This document shows, one piece after another, positions 1 through 11,469 of a stretch of DNA of 64,000 nucleotides; positions within the stretch are counted from its first letter, which is position 1; every line of letters starts with the position of its first letter. Below the pieces are notes generated by a model. The model ran no database searches, was not told where the DNA came from, and saw only the letters and a program-made list of their open reading frames with translations. The DNA is from Lantana camara (taxonomy: Eukaryota; Streptophyta; Magnoliopsida; Lamiales; Verbenaceae): the NCBI GenBank assembly GCA_037501455.1, contig CM074858.1, positions 89,564,501 to 89,628,500 of the forward strand, in the 5' to 3' direction. The translations under genes and the position numbers were made by a program.

Positions 1-334
1 TTTCCTTAAAAGTGTGTTTTATCTTTTAAAAACGTTTTTCCAATAAAACTTTTAAGGAATAAAGCGTATAACACTTTCTTCTCTTTTCAAATCTGGTTTA
101 TTTCACCAAGTGTGGGAAAAGGCTTATGGGATGAGTTTAAGAGATGATCATGAATAAAGACTCATTTACCTGACTGTGCTTGTCTGCTATTACCTGAAAT
201 AAACAGAGAAATGGTTCCTTAACAAAAATCACAGTTATGAACTAGGACGTCAAAATAGATTAGTAAAAAATTAATGGGTTGCCTCCCATCAAGCGCCCTT
301 GTTTAATGTCTTAGGCTAGACAGTGATTCTGTTA
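1..334 (-). other. Athila post-pol non-coding DNA with a hairpin
   Basis: No coding sequence is visible here. Near 265-292 lies the purine/pyrimidine motif TGGGTTGCCTCCC, which I recall as typical just after pol in Athila elements. Positions 2-13 and 48-59 are perfect inverted copies of a 12-bp sequence (TTCCTTAAAAGT), and the stem extends by five more pairs across a GTG bulge. The element's env-like region or 3' LTR should lie further left, outside the window. Confidence 0.55.
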
Positions 335-966
335 TTATGAGGATAAGGGAATGGGACTGTCCAAATGGACTTCCTCCACGGTATAATCTTTGAATCCTTC
401 ATAAAATGGTTTCAAGCGATGTCCATTGACCTTGAATGCTTTTCCTGTTTCTACACTCATAATTGCTACTGCACCATGGGGAAAAACATTAGTAACAACA
501 AACGGTCCTATCCATCTTGATCTCAATTTTTCAGGAAAAAGTTTCAATTGAGAGTGAAATAATAACACTTTTTGCCCAATTTGAAAGGTTTTTCTGGAAA
601 TCATTTTATCATGAAAATTCTTGGTCCTTTCTTTGTATAATCTAGCACTTTCATATGCCTCATTCCTTAATTCCTCTAATTCTTGTAACTGCAACTTTCT
701 ATGAATTCCAGCATTATCTATCTCCATGTTACATTGTTTTATTGCCCACAAAGCTTTATGTTCTATTTCCACAGGTACATGACATGCTTTTCCAAACACT
801 AACCTATATGGAGACATACCAATGGGTGTTTTATAGGCTGTTCTGTAAGCCCATAATGCATCATCAAGCCTTAAACTCCAATCCTTCCTATTAGGATTTA
901 CTGTTTTTTCCAGAATACTTTTTATTTCACGGTTTGAAACTTCAGCTTGTCCACTAGTTTGTGGGT
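335..966 (-). pseudogene. Athila integrase C-terminal segment, detached by insertion
   Basis: This is the end of the Athila pol reading frame. It starts with the integrase motif [12 protein letters not shown] right at the Tekay insertion point, continues through [20 protein letters not shown], and reaches the C-terminal basic domain with [20 protein letters not shown] and IGPFVV (GPY/F-like). An ATG at 817 gives a 160-residue open frame, but that methionine is internal to integrase. The frame is open from 966 to the stop at 335. The piece is severed from the catalytic DDE core, which lies beyond 11470, so no functional integrase can be made here. Confidence 0.9.
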
Positions 967-1422
967 TGTAATGCCCGAGCGCGAGACGTCACATCCCCCG
1001 CACCATGACCCGACCCGTATACGAAATGGATTTCCATACACGTGCCGAATCATAGTGAACAGAGACATACACATTCGCTAAGCCAGGCGGGACTAACCTA
1101 TAACTTAAACCCCAATAACAACAACCAGAGCAATAAAAAGATAGTGGAAGCAATCATTCATATATTACATATTGAGCTATAGCTCTAGGTACCAACATGT
1201 ATTCCATATATAGATTGAGCTATACGCTCTATGTACCAATAGTTCAAGAAAGATACATATAGGTACCAATATTCATGTACGCTCCATACATATACAATTC
1301 AAAAGTAACAAAATGAATCAAATACGTGTAAAGGAAAGGCTAGACACGATGCAAGACTCTCCCTGACTGGTATCCCGCCTAGCATCCCCTTCCTGCAAAA
1401 ACAACGGAAACAACTCCGGGTT

Positions 1423-1439
1423 CAGTCTTAGACAGACTG
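1423..1439 (-). other. Conserved CAGTCT/AGACTG hairpin in Tekay LTR
   Basis: CAGTCT (1423-1428) and AGACTG (1434-1439) form a perfect 6-bp stem with a 5-nt loop. It lies about 30 nt before the candidate splice acceptor in sense orientation and about 460 bp from the 3' end of the LTR. Related LTRs have a hairpin at nearly the same place (30066-30082 and 46115-46131), and a shorter one at 56152-56165. Loops differ while stems are kept. Confidence 0.6.
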
Positions 1440-2533
1440 GTGGGTATAAAAACAGAGGCATAATATCATAATATCGCGGAATTGAAACACATACATGCAA
1501 GTTATAATCCTTATTCGAGGTTTAGAAGCATTTCTCCCAAGCGGGAACATAAAGTACAATGAATAGGATTATAACAATTCATTCGTTCATTAGGTCATTA
1601 ATAGCCCGGCGAGAGGGCGTGCATTATCTCCAACCACCACCACGTGTAATCCATTAATCATTCATTCATTACATTCTTTCGTGCACATACATTAGAACGT
1701 TCATTCGTTCATTCATATACTCCTTTTTCCTCCGGGTAGGGAACGGGTTTGCAAGGCCCGAGCCCTCATTCATTAATGCTAGAGGGGTACATGAATCCCC
1801 AAAAGCCGGGACCCCTTTCATCCACTAATCTCCTAGTGAAATCCAGGTTGCCGAAATTGTTGGGACTAGTATATGTGGATTCCCATCAGCCCACGCTTCC
1901 CCGGTTCACCAATACACTAAGCCCCGGGCCCTCATTCATTGTGATCATTCATACATTTCTCGCCAAAACATTTTGGTAGGACATTCATAATAAAGGCTTT
2001 CGTTCAAAAACGTTTGCTCGTTAAAACTTGGCATAAATACCTATATAGGGTTTTGGTTAAAATCTTGTGTTCGGGTCATATTGTTGTCTAATAGAAGAAA
2101 AACCCACCTGGTAGACAAAAGAACCCGACACGCTCTCACTGCCCGACCTCGTCACCCACCGGATCAAGATCTGTGTGACAAAGGTAGTGTGAGACTCAAT
2201 CATGACCACATTAGACGCTCGGCTATGCAATAACATGCTATGGAAGGCTTAAAATGCAATAATATGTTCAATTATGGTCATGAATATCATAGAATTCAAT
2301 TAAACACATAATTCACCAAGTTTCGTTCATTATACGGTAAAACCGTATCCGTTCCCGTTCATATCGTTCATACTCTCATACTTTGCATTCATAATTCATC
2401 AATAGCATATACCAATCATAAACCAATCATAAAACATTACTTTAACATAATCATGTTACATATAATTCATAATTACAAATAATAAACGCAAAACAAGCAA
2501 TAAAAGAGTTCCCCCAAAGCTGCCATTTCAAAT

Positions 2534-2750
2534 GACACGGCCGTGTTGAGTTTTCAAAGGAAACGGACATGGCCGTGTCCGAGGTTTAAAATCAGAAAAA
2601 TTCAAAGTCGAGGGCTTGACACGGCCGTGTTGAGTTTTCAAAGCATTTGGACACGGCCGTGTCCGAGATTTAAAATCAGAAAAATCAAAGTCGAGAGCCC
2701 AACACGGCCGTGTCCATTTTCAGTTCAAAGCTGACACGGCCGTGTCAGCT
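2534..2750. repeat. Six phased GACACGGCCGTGTC palindromes (Tekay LTR)
   Basis: Twelve-base cores ACACGGCCGTGT, or one-base variants, start at 2535, 2567, 2619, 2651, 2702 and 2734. The spacing is 32, 52, 32, 51, 32 bp, so the array is three units of about 84 bp with two dyads each. The last dyad extends to a perfect 22-bp palindrome (2729-2750). The array lies in the LTR interior, inside the candidate LTR intron. Function is unknown: it could be DNA sites for a dimeric protein, or RNA hairpins. Confidence 0.85.
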
Positions 2751-3936
2751 CGTTGTTCTGCGAGGAAAAACAGAGCAGCAGCTCTGTTTTTCGTGGGAAA
2801 AGCTTACAAAAACAGGGGCAGCCATAAGGAAGCTCTTGTACACTCATAGACATGCTCATAATTCATACAACTCATACAAATCATGTAATTCATTCATATA
2901 TACAAGAAATCATGCATAAAATTGGCAAAAGATCATCCAATAACAATTTTTCATTCATAGAAGCTTCAAGCTTCATTAATGGCATATCATGCTATGATCA
3001 ACCAACACAAAATCTTAGCATCTAGAAATAATAGGGAAGCTACAAGCAACAATTTCCATGCATCAACTCTCACTAAAACCAAAGATAGACATGGAACTAA
3101 GAATTCATATCATTTATTCATTTTCAAGCTTTTCTTCATAACACATGATTCTCCAACTTATACCAAGATATAATCGGAAGAAAATGGAGAGGAGAATGAG
3201 AGAAAAACATTCCATACCTTACCTTGGAAGAAGATTAGATGAAGGTTAACCTTGAGCTCAAAGTGTGGATGATCAAAACAAGGGTTTCTTGGAGCTTCTC
3301 TTGATCTCTTGAGATGATGATTTGATCGATCAAAATGGGAGCAAAGGAGAAAGGGAATGCTGATATTTAGTGCTAATATGGGTAGGATTCGGGTCGGTTC
3401 AAGTCCGGTTCGTTTAGTAAACGGTTCAAACAAGTTATAAAGTCAAGGTTGTGAAAAGATTCGTTGTCGAGGGTTCAAACGGTATCGAAACAATACAAGG
3501 TCAAGTTTAATGGATAGGTAACGTCGAAACGAGTTCAACGGCGGTTACAGATCTCGATTTCGAGGTCCGGAGCTCAAGATATCGCGAAAACCGTTCAGGG
3601 TTGCCTATATTCAAATAGGTCCCTAAACTTCAAAAAGTGGCAATTAAGCCCAAACTCAAATTTTCAATTGAGTCCAAAACATTCAAATAAGTTACAATCA
3701 AGCCCACGTATTACACAAAACATATAATTTCATTCAATTAACACCGAATTCATGAAATTCACATTCTCACAATTTCATTCATATAGTCATAACTCAAATT
3801 AGAATTCATATAAAATTTAAACAATTAAATCAAATTAGAAATAATCCAATTAGTAAAACATGATATAAACTCATATAATTAAATGAAATTGCGCACGTAA
3901 CTCATACCTGCACGTGTGAAAACACGGGGCGTTACA

Positions 3937-3952
3937 ACCTATCCCCTTTAAA
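3937..3952 (-). other. Polypurine tract of Tekay copy 1
   Basis: Directly inside the 3' LTR, the minus strand reads AAAGGGGATAGGT before TGTAACGCCCC. This is the expected primer site for plus-strand DNA synthesis. The second Tekay copy has AAGGGGGAGAGGT at the same place. Confidence 0.75.
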
Positions 3953-3970
3953 AAGAATCCGTCCTCGGAT

Positions 3971-6900
3971 TCATTGCTCGGTCGGAAACAACTCTGGATA
4001 GAACTTCTTCATTTTCTCTTCCATTTCCCAAGTGGCTTCTTCCGTCTTATCACTTCACCACAACACTTTTACTAAGGGAAACCGTCTATTTCGAAGTTCT
4101 TGAAATTTTCGATCCAGAATCTTAACTGGTTTCTGAATGAAAGTAAGATTCGGTTCAAGCTCAACCCCTTCAACCGGTATAATCACGGACTCTACGGGGT
4201 AGTACTTCCGTAGTTGTGACACATGGAAGACATTGTTAATACCCGTTAAACTTGGAGGCAAATCCAATCTGTAAGCTGTATCTCCGATTCTCTCCAAAAT
4301 CTCATAAGGTCCCAAATATCGGGGATTCAACTTTCCTCCTTTTCCAATTCGGGTAAACCCTTTCCGAGGTGAAGCTTTCAGGAATACCCTATCCCCAATT
4401 TCAAATTCAAGATCTTTCCTTCGCTTATCTGCATAACTTTTCTGTCGATCTTGAGCTACCTTCATCCGTTGTCGGATAATCTGAACTTTTTCAATAGCAT
4501 CCTGAATAGCCTTGGAAGGTTTATCTTTCCTTTCACCTCTTTGTACCCCTTCTTGCTTACTCCACTTCCATTCTTCCAAATCGAAAAACAACGGGGATCG
4601 GCACTTCCTTCCATAAAGAAACTCATACGGTGCCATTTCTATCGAAGCTTGATAGCTGTTATTGTAGGCAAACTCAATCAAGGGCAATTGTTCACTCCAT
4701 GAACTCAAGAAATCCAACGCACACGCCCTTAACATATCCTCAAGATATCTGATTAATCTTTCGGATTGCCCGTCAGTCTGTGGATGAAAAGCTGTACTGA
4801 ACTGAAGCTTAGTTCCCAAACACTTCTGTAACTCTTGCCAGAACTTGGAAGTGAATCTCGGATCCCTGTCTGAAACAATACTAGCTGGCACTCCATGTAA
4901 CCGAACGATCTCATCACAATACCTCTTAGCCAGCTTACCTATCTTATCTGACATCCGAACTGCGAGAAAATGTGCTGATTTGGTTAACCTGTCCACGATT
5001 ACCCAAATTCCATCGAATCCACCTTTCACTCTAGGTAAACCCGATACAAAATCCATCGCAATCTGTTCCCACTTCCATTCGGGAATAGGTAATGGCTGTA
5101 ACAATCCTGACGGCTTCTGATGTTCAGCTTTCACTAGTTGACAAGTCAGACAATGCTTCACATAACTTACCAAATCTTTCTTCAATCCGTTCCACCAATA
5201 ATACTGTTTCAAGTCCCGATACATCTTGTTTCCACCAGGATGTACCGAATAGACAGTTTTATGAGCTTCATCCAAAATAGCTCTTCTCAACTCCTTTGGA
5301 ACTACCACCCTGTCCTTAAATCGAAAGATTCCCGTATCATCGAATCCAAACGGACACTCGGAGTCTGATCGAGCCTTCTTAATCAACTTCTGAATCTCAA
5401 CATCCGTCCGTTGTGCTTCAAATATCTGTTGTCTTAATTCTGGACGTACTGAGATATTACCAATACGAGCCTTTATCTTAACCAATTCCATTGCTTGTCC
5501 AATATTTACTTTCAAATTGGATACACTAGCTTTCCTGCTCAATGCATCCGCGACCACATTAGCTTTGCCTGGGTGATACTTAATCACACAATCATAATCC
5601 TCGAGAGTCTCCATCCATCTTCGTTGCCTTCTATTCAACTCCTTCTGAGAGAATAAGTACTGAAGACTCTTATGATCGGTGAAAATCTCAAAAGAAGTTC
5701 CATACAAGTAATGCCTCCACTTCCCTAAGGCAAAAATCACCGCTGCAAGTTCAAGGTCGTGAGTGGGATAATTCTTCTCATGCTCTTTCAATTTCCTAGA
5801 GGCATAAGCAATTACTCTCCCATTTTGCATCAAAACACAACCTAAGCCTTCATGGGAAGCATCCGTATACACCATAAACCCTTCAATACCATCCGGAAGT
5901 GCAAGTATCGGTGCAGAAGTTAACTTATCTTTCAAGAGCTGAAAACTGGCTTCACACTTCTAAACCCAAGAAACTTCGGATCTCGGAAACATTCTTATGA
6001 CTCTGCCACTTCGAAACTACCTCTATTTTCGAAGGATCCACTTCTAATCCTTTACTCGAAATGATATGTCCCAAGAAACTCACCCTGTAAATCCAAAACT
6101 CGCATTTACTGAATTTTGCATAAAGCTGATTATCCCTTAAAGCTTCCGATACCAATCTCAAATGCCGAGCATGATCCTCTTCTGACCTTGAGTACACCAA
6201 AATATCATCGATGAAGATCACAACAAACTTATCAAATACGGCCGGAAAATCTGATGCATCATGTCCATAAAAGCTGCCGGCGCGTTAGTTAATCCAAATG
6301 GCATCACCACGAATTCATAATGTCCATACCGGGTATTAAATCCTGTCTTAGGGATATCTTCCTCCTTGATCTTTAGCTGATAATATCCCTGCCTTAAATC
6401 GAGCTTAGAATACACTCTTGACCCTTGTAGCATGTCAAACAAATCCTCTATATTAGGCAAAAGATATTTATTCTTTACAGTCATCCGATTCAACTCCCGG
6501 TAGTCAATGCACATCCTCAAGGTTCCATCTTTCTTCTTAACAAAGAGAACCGGCGCGCCCCACGGTGATGAACTCGGTCGAATATAACCATTCTTGAGAA
6601 GATCTTCCAGCTGAACTTTTAACTCCTGTAACTCTGCCGGTGCCATCCGGTAAGGAGTCTTAGAATAAGGTTCAGATCTCGGATATAAGTCTATTACAAA
6701 TTCGATCTCTTGATCCGGAGGCAAAGAACCTAAAACTTCAGGAAACACTTCCAGATATTCCTTCACCACTTCTGTCTCTTCGAGTTTCGCCTGATCTTTC
6801 GGCTTATTCAAGATATAAGCAATAAATCCCGTTGCCCCATTCCTTATCAACTTATGAGCCTCAGTAAACGACAAAAGAGGTGCACTCTCTGCTTCTTTCC

Positions 6901-8362
6901 TTACTACCACTTCCTCTCCCAACTTGACTGTCCTGGAGAAACAATCAACCGTGGCGTGGTACCGAAACAACCAATCCATTCCCAGAATAACCCCATATCT
7001 GTTCATCGGCATTACCACCTAATCTGCTCGATATTCTCCGCCTTCAAACCCAAACACACAGTCTCTGACCACCCGATCTCTCTCAAGACTTCCACCCAAC
7101 GGCGAACTCACCACATAACAAGCATTCAAGCACGTAACAGGCAAGCACAAAGTATCAATTAATTTGCAAGATATAAAAGAATGAGTAGCGCCAGGGTCAA
7201 ATAATGTATGTATGCTCGTGTCATGGATGCATATCGTACCTTCCACCATAGCATTAGGATTGGCTTCCACATCTTGTTCTTCACCCGCAAGGGCATATGC
7301 ACGAGCTGGGATCATCGGCCTCTGAGCTCCCGGTTGATAGCCTGGAGTCTTATCTGGACAAGTATTGGCCATATGTGTCGTCTTCCAACAAATCAGACAC
7401 TGTCCCAACCTCCTTCTGCAAGTATTGTACGTGTGAGTAGGACCTCCACAATACATACAAGGTGGCCTATCATGTCGAGGATCATTAGCAGCTGGCGGTG
7501 CTTGTGGCTTTGGCGGTGCAGCTACTGTAGGTCGGAACCTCTTGTTTTGCCCTTGAAATGGCTGCGGAGGGGATACCATAGGCCTCTTCCCTTTTCCAAA
7601 CCCCGATCCTTGTCCCATTTGCATACGAGGTAAGGGGTCCTTTTTCTTGTACTCCTCTTCCAATACCAGAGCCCTTTGTACAGTGTTAGCAAAAGATTCG
7701 AAGTTATGGCCCGCGTGCCCATGCCTCAGATCCTGCCTCAATCCAGCTATAAACTTCTTTGCCTTTCTCTTTTCATCCCTTGTAATGTGAGGTGCATACT
7801 TGCCAAGCCGATTGAAAAAAGAAAGATACTGAGCCACTGTTCGAGTCCCTAGCTTCAGATCCATAAATTCTTGTTCTTTCCTTTCTCGAACGACCTCGGG
7901 TACGAAAGCTTCTCTAAACCCCCTTAGAAACACTTCCCAATTAATTTCTTCTCCTTCCACCTCGAGCTTCTCTCTAGTACGTTCCCACCAATCATATGCC
8001 TCCCCATCCAGTTGGAAAATAGCAAACTGGGCCTTCTCTTGAGATGTGAATTGTCTGACGTTGAAAATCCTCTCAATTCTTGCCAACTATCCCTCCGATA
8101 TAGCATCATCCACCGAACCAGAAAACCTTGGTGGATTATAACTCAAAAACACCCCATGATGATCTCTCGGGTTATTTGGAGGAGGTGCTTGATGTTCAGC
8201 CTACGGTTGTACTGGAGGATCCTGAGCCCTTCTATGTTCCACGTAGTTATATACCGCTTCCATAAAATGCTCCATATTCATAGGCGGTTGTGGAGGATTA
8301 GGAGAACGATCTCTATGATGATGACGATCCGGAGACCTTTCCCGATGTCTTCTAGGAGGCAT
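3971..8362 (-). pseudogene. Tekay copy 1 gag-pol, multiply broken
   Basis: The polyprotein start is the ATG at 8362 (MPPRR...). It encodes gag (7019-8086 is open), two zinc knuckles (the second as CLICWKTTHMANTC), protease (FDPGATHSF), RT with FIDD, RNase H ([11 protein letters not shown]), integrase (VSDRDPRF, GPYEIL) and a chromodomain-like tail (PVKILDRKF). Lesions found by comparison with copy 2: TAG at 8201-8203 and 8087-8089 in gag; TAG at 7019-7021; a frameshift near 6232 just before FIDD; a 95-bp deletion at 5961/5962 that removes the RT-RNase H connection; and TGA at 4055-4057, a CGA-to-TGA change that cuts off the tail. The original stop is at 3971-3973. It cannot encode a working enzyme set. 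Confidence 0.93.
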
Positions 8363-8560
8363 CCTGTTCACTCAAACACTAACATGCCTGCTAGATTTAG
8401 TTCATGCGTGACAATGCATTAAATCAATCAATCATTCAAGTCAGAGATCGAAACACCTTATCACATAAAAATACAAATGCTCCAAATTAACAAATAATTC
8501 CTACAGCCGAACGACCTACTGACTCCACACGACACTAGAACCCTGGTTTTGCAACCTTGG

Positions 8561-8572
8561 GCTCTAATACCA
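8561..8572 (-). other. Primer binding site (initiator tRNA-Met), Tekay copy 1
   Basis: The minus strand reads TGGTATTAGAGC, nine bases inside the 5' LTR. Plant initiator tRNA-Met would pair with TGGTATCAGAGC, so there is one mismatch. Copy 2 has the perfect version. Confidence 0.85.
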
Positions 8573-8581
8573 CTCAAAGGA

Positions 8582-11469
8582 TGTAACGCCCGAGCGCGAG
8601 ACGTCACATCCCCCGTACCATGACCCGACCCGTATACGAAATGGATTTCCATACACGTGCCGAATCATAGCGAACGGAGACATACACACTCTCTAAGCTA
8701 GGCGGGACTAACCTATAACTTAAACCCCAATAACAACAACAACCGGAGCAATAAAAAGATAGCGCAAGCAATCATTCATATATTACATATTGAGCTAGAG
8801 CTCTAGGTACCAACATGTATTCCATATATAGATTGAGCTATACGCTCTATGTACCAATAGTTCAAGAAAGATACATATAGGTACCAATATTCATGTACGC
8901 TCCATACATATACAATTCAAAAGTAACAAAATGAATCAAATACGTGTAAAGGAAAGGCTAGACACGATGCAAGACTCTCCCTGACTGGTATCCCGCCTAG
9001 CATCCCCTTCCTGCAAAAACAACGGAAACAACTCCGGGTTCAGTCTTAGACAGACTGGTGGGTATAAAAACAGAAGCATAATATCATAATATCGCGGAAT
9101 TGAAACACATACATGCAAATTATAATCCTTATTCGAGGTTTAGAAGCATTTCTCCCAAGCGGGAACATAAAGTACAACGAATAGGATTATAACAATTCAT
9201 TCGTTCATTAGGTCATTAATAGCCCGGCGAGAGGGCATGCATTATCTCCAACCACCACCACGTGTAATCCATTAATCATTCATTCATTACATTCTTTCGT
9301 GCACATACATTAGAACATTCATTCGTTCATTCATATACTCCTTTTTCCTCCGGGTAGGGAACGGGTTTGCAAGGCCTGAGCCCTCATTCATTAATGCTAG
9401 AGGGGTACATGAATCCCCAAAAGCCGGGACCCCTTTCATCCACTAATCTCCTAGTGAAATCCAGGTTGCCGAAGTTGTTGGGACTAGTATATGTGGATTC
9501 CCGTCAGCCCATGCTTCCCCGGTTCACCAATACACTAAGCCCCGGGCCCTCATTCATTGTGATCATTCATACATTTCTCGCCAAAACATTTTGGTAGGAC
9601 ATTCATAATAAAGGCTTTCGTTCAAAAACATTTGCTCGTTAAAACTTGGCATAAATACCTATATAGGGTTTTGGTTAAAATCTTGCACATTAGGTGTTCG
9701 GGTCATATTGTTGTCTAATAGAAGAAAAACCCACCTGGTAGACAAAAGAACCCGACACGCTCTCACTGCCCGACCTCGTCACCCACCGGATCAAGATCTG
9801 TGTGACAAAGGTAGTGTGAGACTCAATCATGACCACATTAGACGCTCGGCTATGCAATAACATGCTATGGAAGGCTTAAAATGCAATAATATGTTCAATT
9901 ATGGTCATGAATATCATAGAATTCAATTAAACACATAATTCACCAAGTTTCGTTCATTATACGGTAAAACCGTATTCGTTCCCGTTCATATCGTTCATAC
10001 TCTCATATTTTGCATTCATAATTCATCAATAGTATATACCAATCATAAACCAATCATAAAACATTACTTTAACATAATCATGCTACATATAATTCATAAT
10101 TACGATTAATAAACGCAAAACAAGCAATAAAAGAGTTCCCCCAAAGCTGCCATTTCAAATGACACGGCCGTGTTGATTTTTCAAAGGAAACGGACATGGC
10201 CGTGTCCGAGGTTTAAAATCAGAAAAATTCAAAGTCGAGGGCTTGACACGGCCGTGTTGAGTTTTCAAAGCATTTGGACACGGCCGTGTCCGAGATTTAA
10301 AATCAGAAAAATCAAAGTCGAGAGCCCAACACGGCCGTGTCCATTTTCAGTTCAAAGCTGACACGGCCGTGTCAGCTCGTCGTTCTGCGAGGAAAAACAG
10401 AGCAGCAGCTCTGTTTTTCGTGGGAAAAGCTTGTAAAAACAGGGGCAGCCATAAGGAAGCTCTTGTACACTCATAGACATGCTTATAATTCATAAAACTC
10501 ATATAAATCATGTAATTCATTCATATATACAAGAAATCATGCATAAAATTGGCAAAAGATCATCCAATAACAATTTTTCATTCATGGAAGCTTCAAGCTT
10601 CATTAATGGCATATCATGCTATGATCAACCAACACAAAATCTTAGCATCTAGAAATAATAGGGAAGCTACAAGCAACAATTTCCATGCATCAACTCTCAC
10701 TAAAACCAAAGATAGACATGGAACTAAGAATTCATATCATTTATTCATTTTCAAGCTTTTCTTCATAACACATGATTCTCCAACTTATACAAAGATATAA
10801 TCGGAAGAAAATGGAGAGGAGAATGAGAGAAAAACATTCCATACCTTACCTTGGAAGAAGATTAGATGAAGGTTAACCTTGAGCTCAAAGTGTGGATGAT
10901 CAAAACAAGGGTTTCTTGGAGCTTCTCTTGATCTCTTGAGATGATGATTTGATCGATCAAAATGGGAGCAAAGGAGAAAGGGAATGCTGATATTTAGTGC
11001 TAATATGGGTAGGATTCGGGTCGGTTCAAGTCTGGTTCGTTTAGTAAACGGTTCAAACAAGTTATAAAGTCAAGGTTGTGAAAAGATTCGTTGTCGAGGG
11101 TTTGAACGGTATCGAAACAATACAAGGTCAAGTTTAATGGATAGGTAATGTCGAAACGAGTTCAACGCCGGTTACGGATCTCGATTTCGAGGTCCGGAGC
11201 TCAAGATATCGCGAAAACCGTTCAGGGTTGCCTATATTCAAATAGGTCCCTAAACTTCAAAAAGTGGCAATTAAGCCCAAACTCATGAAATTCACATTCT
11301 CACAATTTCATTCATATAGTCATAACTCAAATTAGAATTCATATAAAATTTAAAAGATTAAATCAAATTAGAAATAATACAATTAGTAAAACATGATATA
11401 AACTCATATAATTAAATGAAATTGCGCACGTAACTCATACTTGCACGTGTGAAAACACAGGGCGTTACA
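8582..11469 (-). repeat. 5' LTR of Tekay copy 1
   Basis: This 2888-bp partner of 967-3936 begins TGTAACGCCC and ends GGGCGTTACA in plus orientation. It lacks about 95 bp near 11285, where AAACTCA joins directly to TGAAATTCAC, consistent with a deletion between short TCA repeats. It keeps the whole palindrome array (10161-10377) and the CAGTCT hairpin. It differs from its partner by scattered substitutions and a few small insertions, such as GCACATTAGG near 9685. Confidence 0.95.
10161..10377. repeat. Six phased palindromes in the other Tekay copy 1 LTR
   Basis: Cores start at 10162, 10194, 10246, 10278, 10329 and 10361, giving 32, 52, 32, 51, 32 bp, identical to the other LTR. The second core is ACATGGCCGTGT, as in the partner LTR. 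Confidence 0.85.

Larger units (their letters stand above)
967..3936 (-). repeat. 3' LTR of Tekay copy 1
   Basis: This 2970-bp LTR begins TGTAATGCCC (the canonical C mutated to T) and ends GGGGCGTTACA in plus orientation. In sense orientation it contains a TATA-like TAAATATC at about 3362-3369, a candidate splice donor CCAAG|GTAAGG at 3223/3222, an array of six GACAC/GTGTC palindromes (2534-2750), a CAGTCT/AGACTG hairpin (1423-1439), and a candidate splice acceptor TTTTTGCAG at 1393. Compared with its partner it keeps a segment of about 95 bp near 3650-3750 that the other LTR has lost. Confidence 0.95.
967..11469 (-). mobile_element. Tekay/Del-type chromovirus (copy 1), full length, nested in Athila integrase
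   Basis: This is a complete 10.5-kb LTR retrotransposon. Its ends are TGTAA...TTACA, and it is flanked by perfect 5-bp duplications TGGGT at 962-966 and 11470-11474. Order in the sense direction (minus): 5' LTR 8582-11469, Met primer site, gag with two zinc knuckles, protease, RT, RNase H, integrase, chromodomain-like tail, polypurine tract, 3' LTR 967-3936. LTRs of about 3 kb and the domain order fit the Tekay clade. The two LTRs look about 2% different by eye, so insertion is fairly recent, yet the coding region has at least six lesions. Confidence 0.95.

Noticed and set aside
7208..8422. Plus-strand genes opposite Tekay gag
   Set aside because: Shadow frames of the well-supported minus-strand gag; they have no domain of their own.
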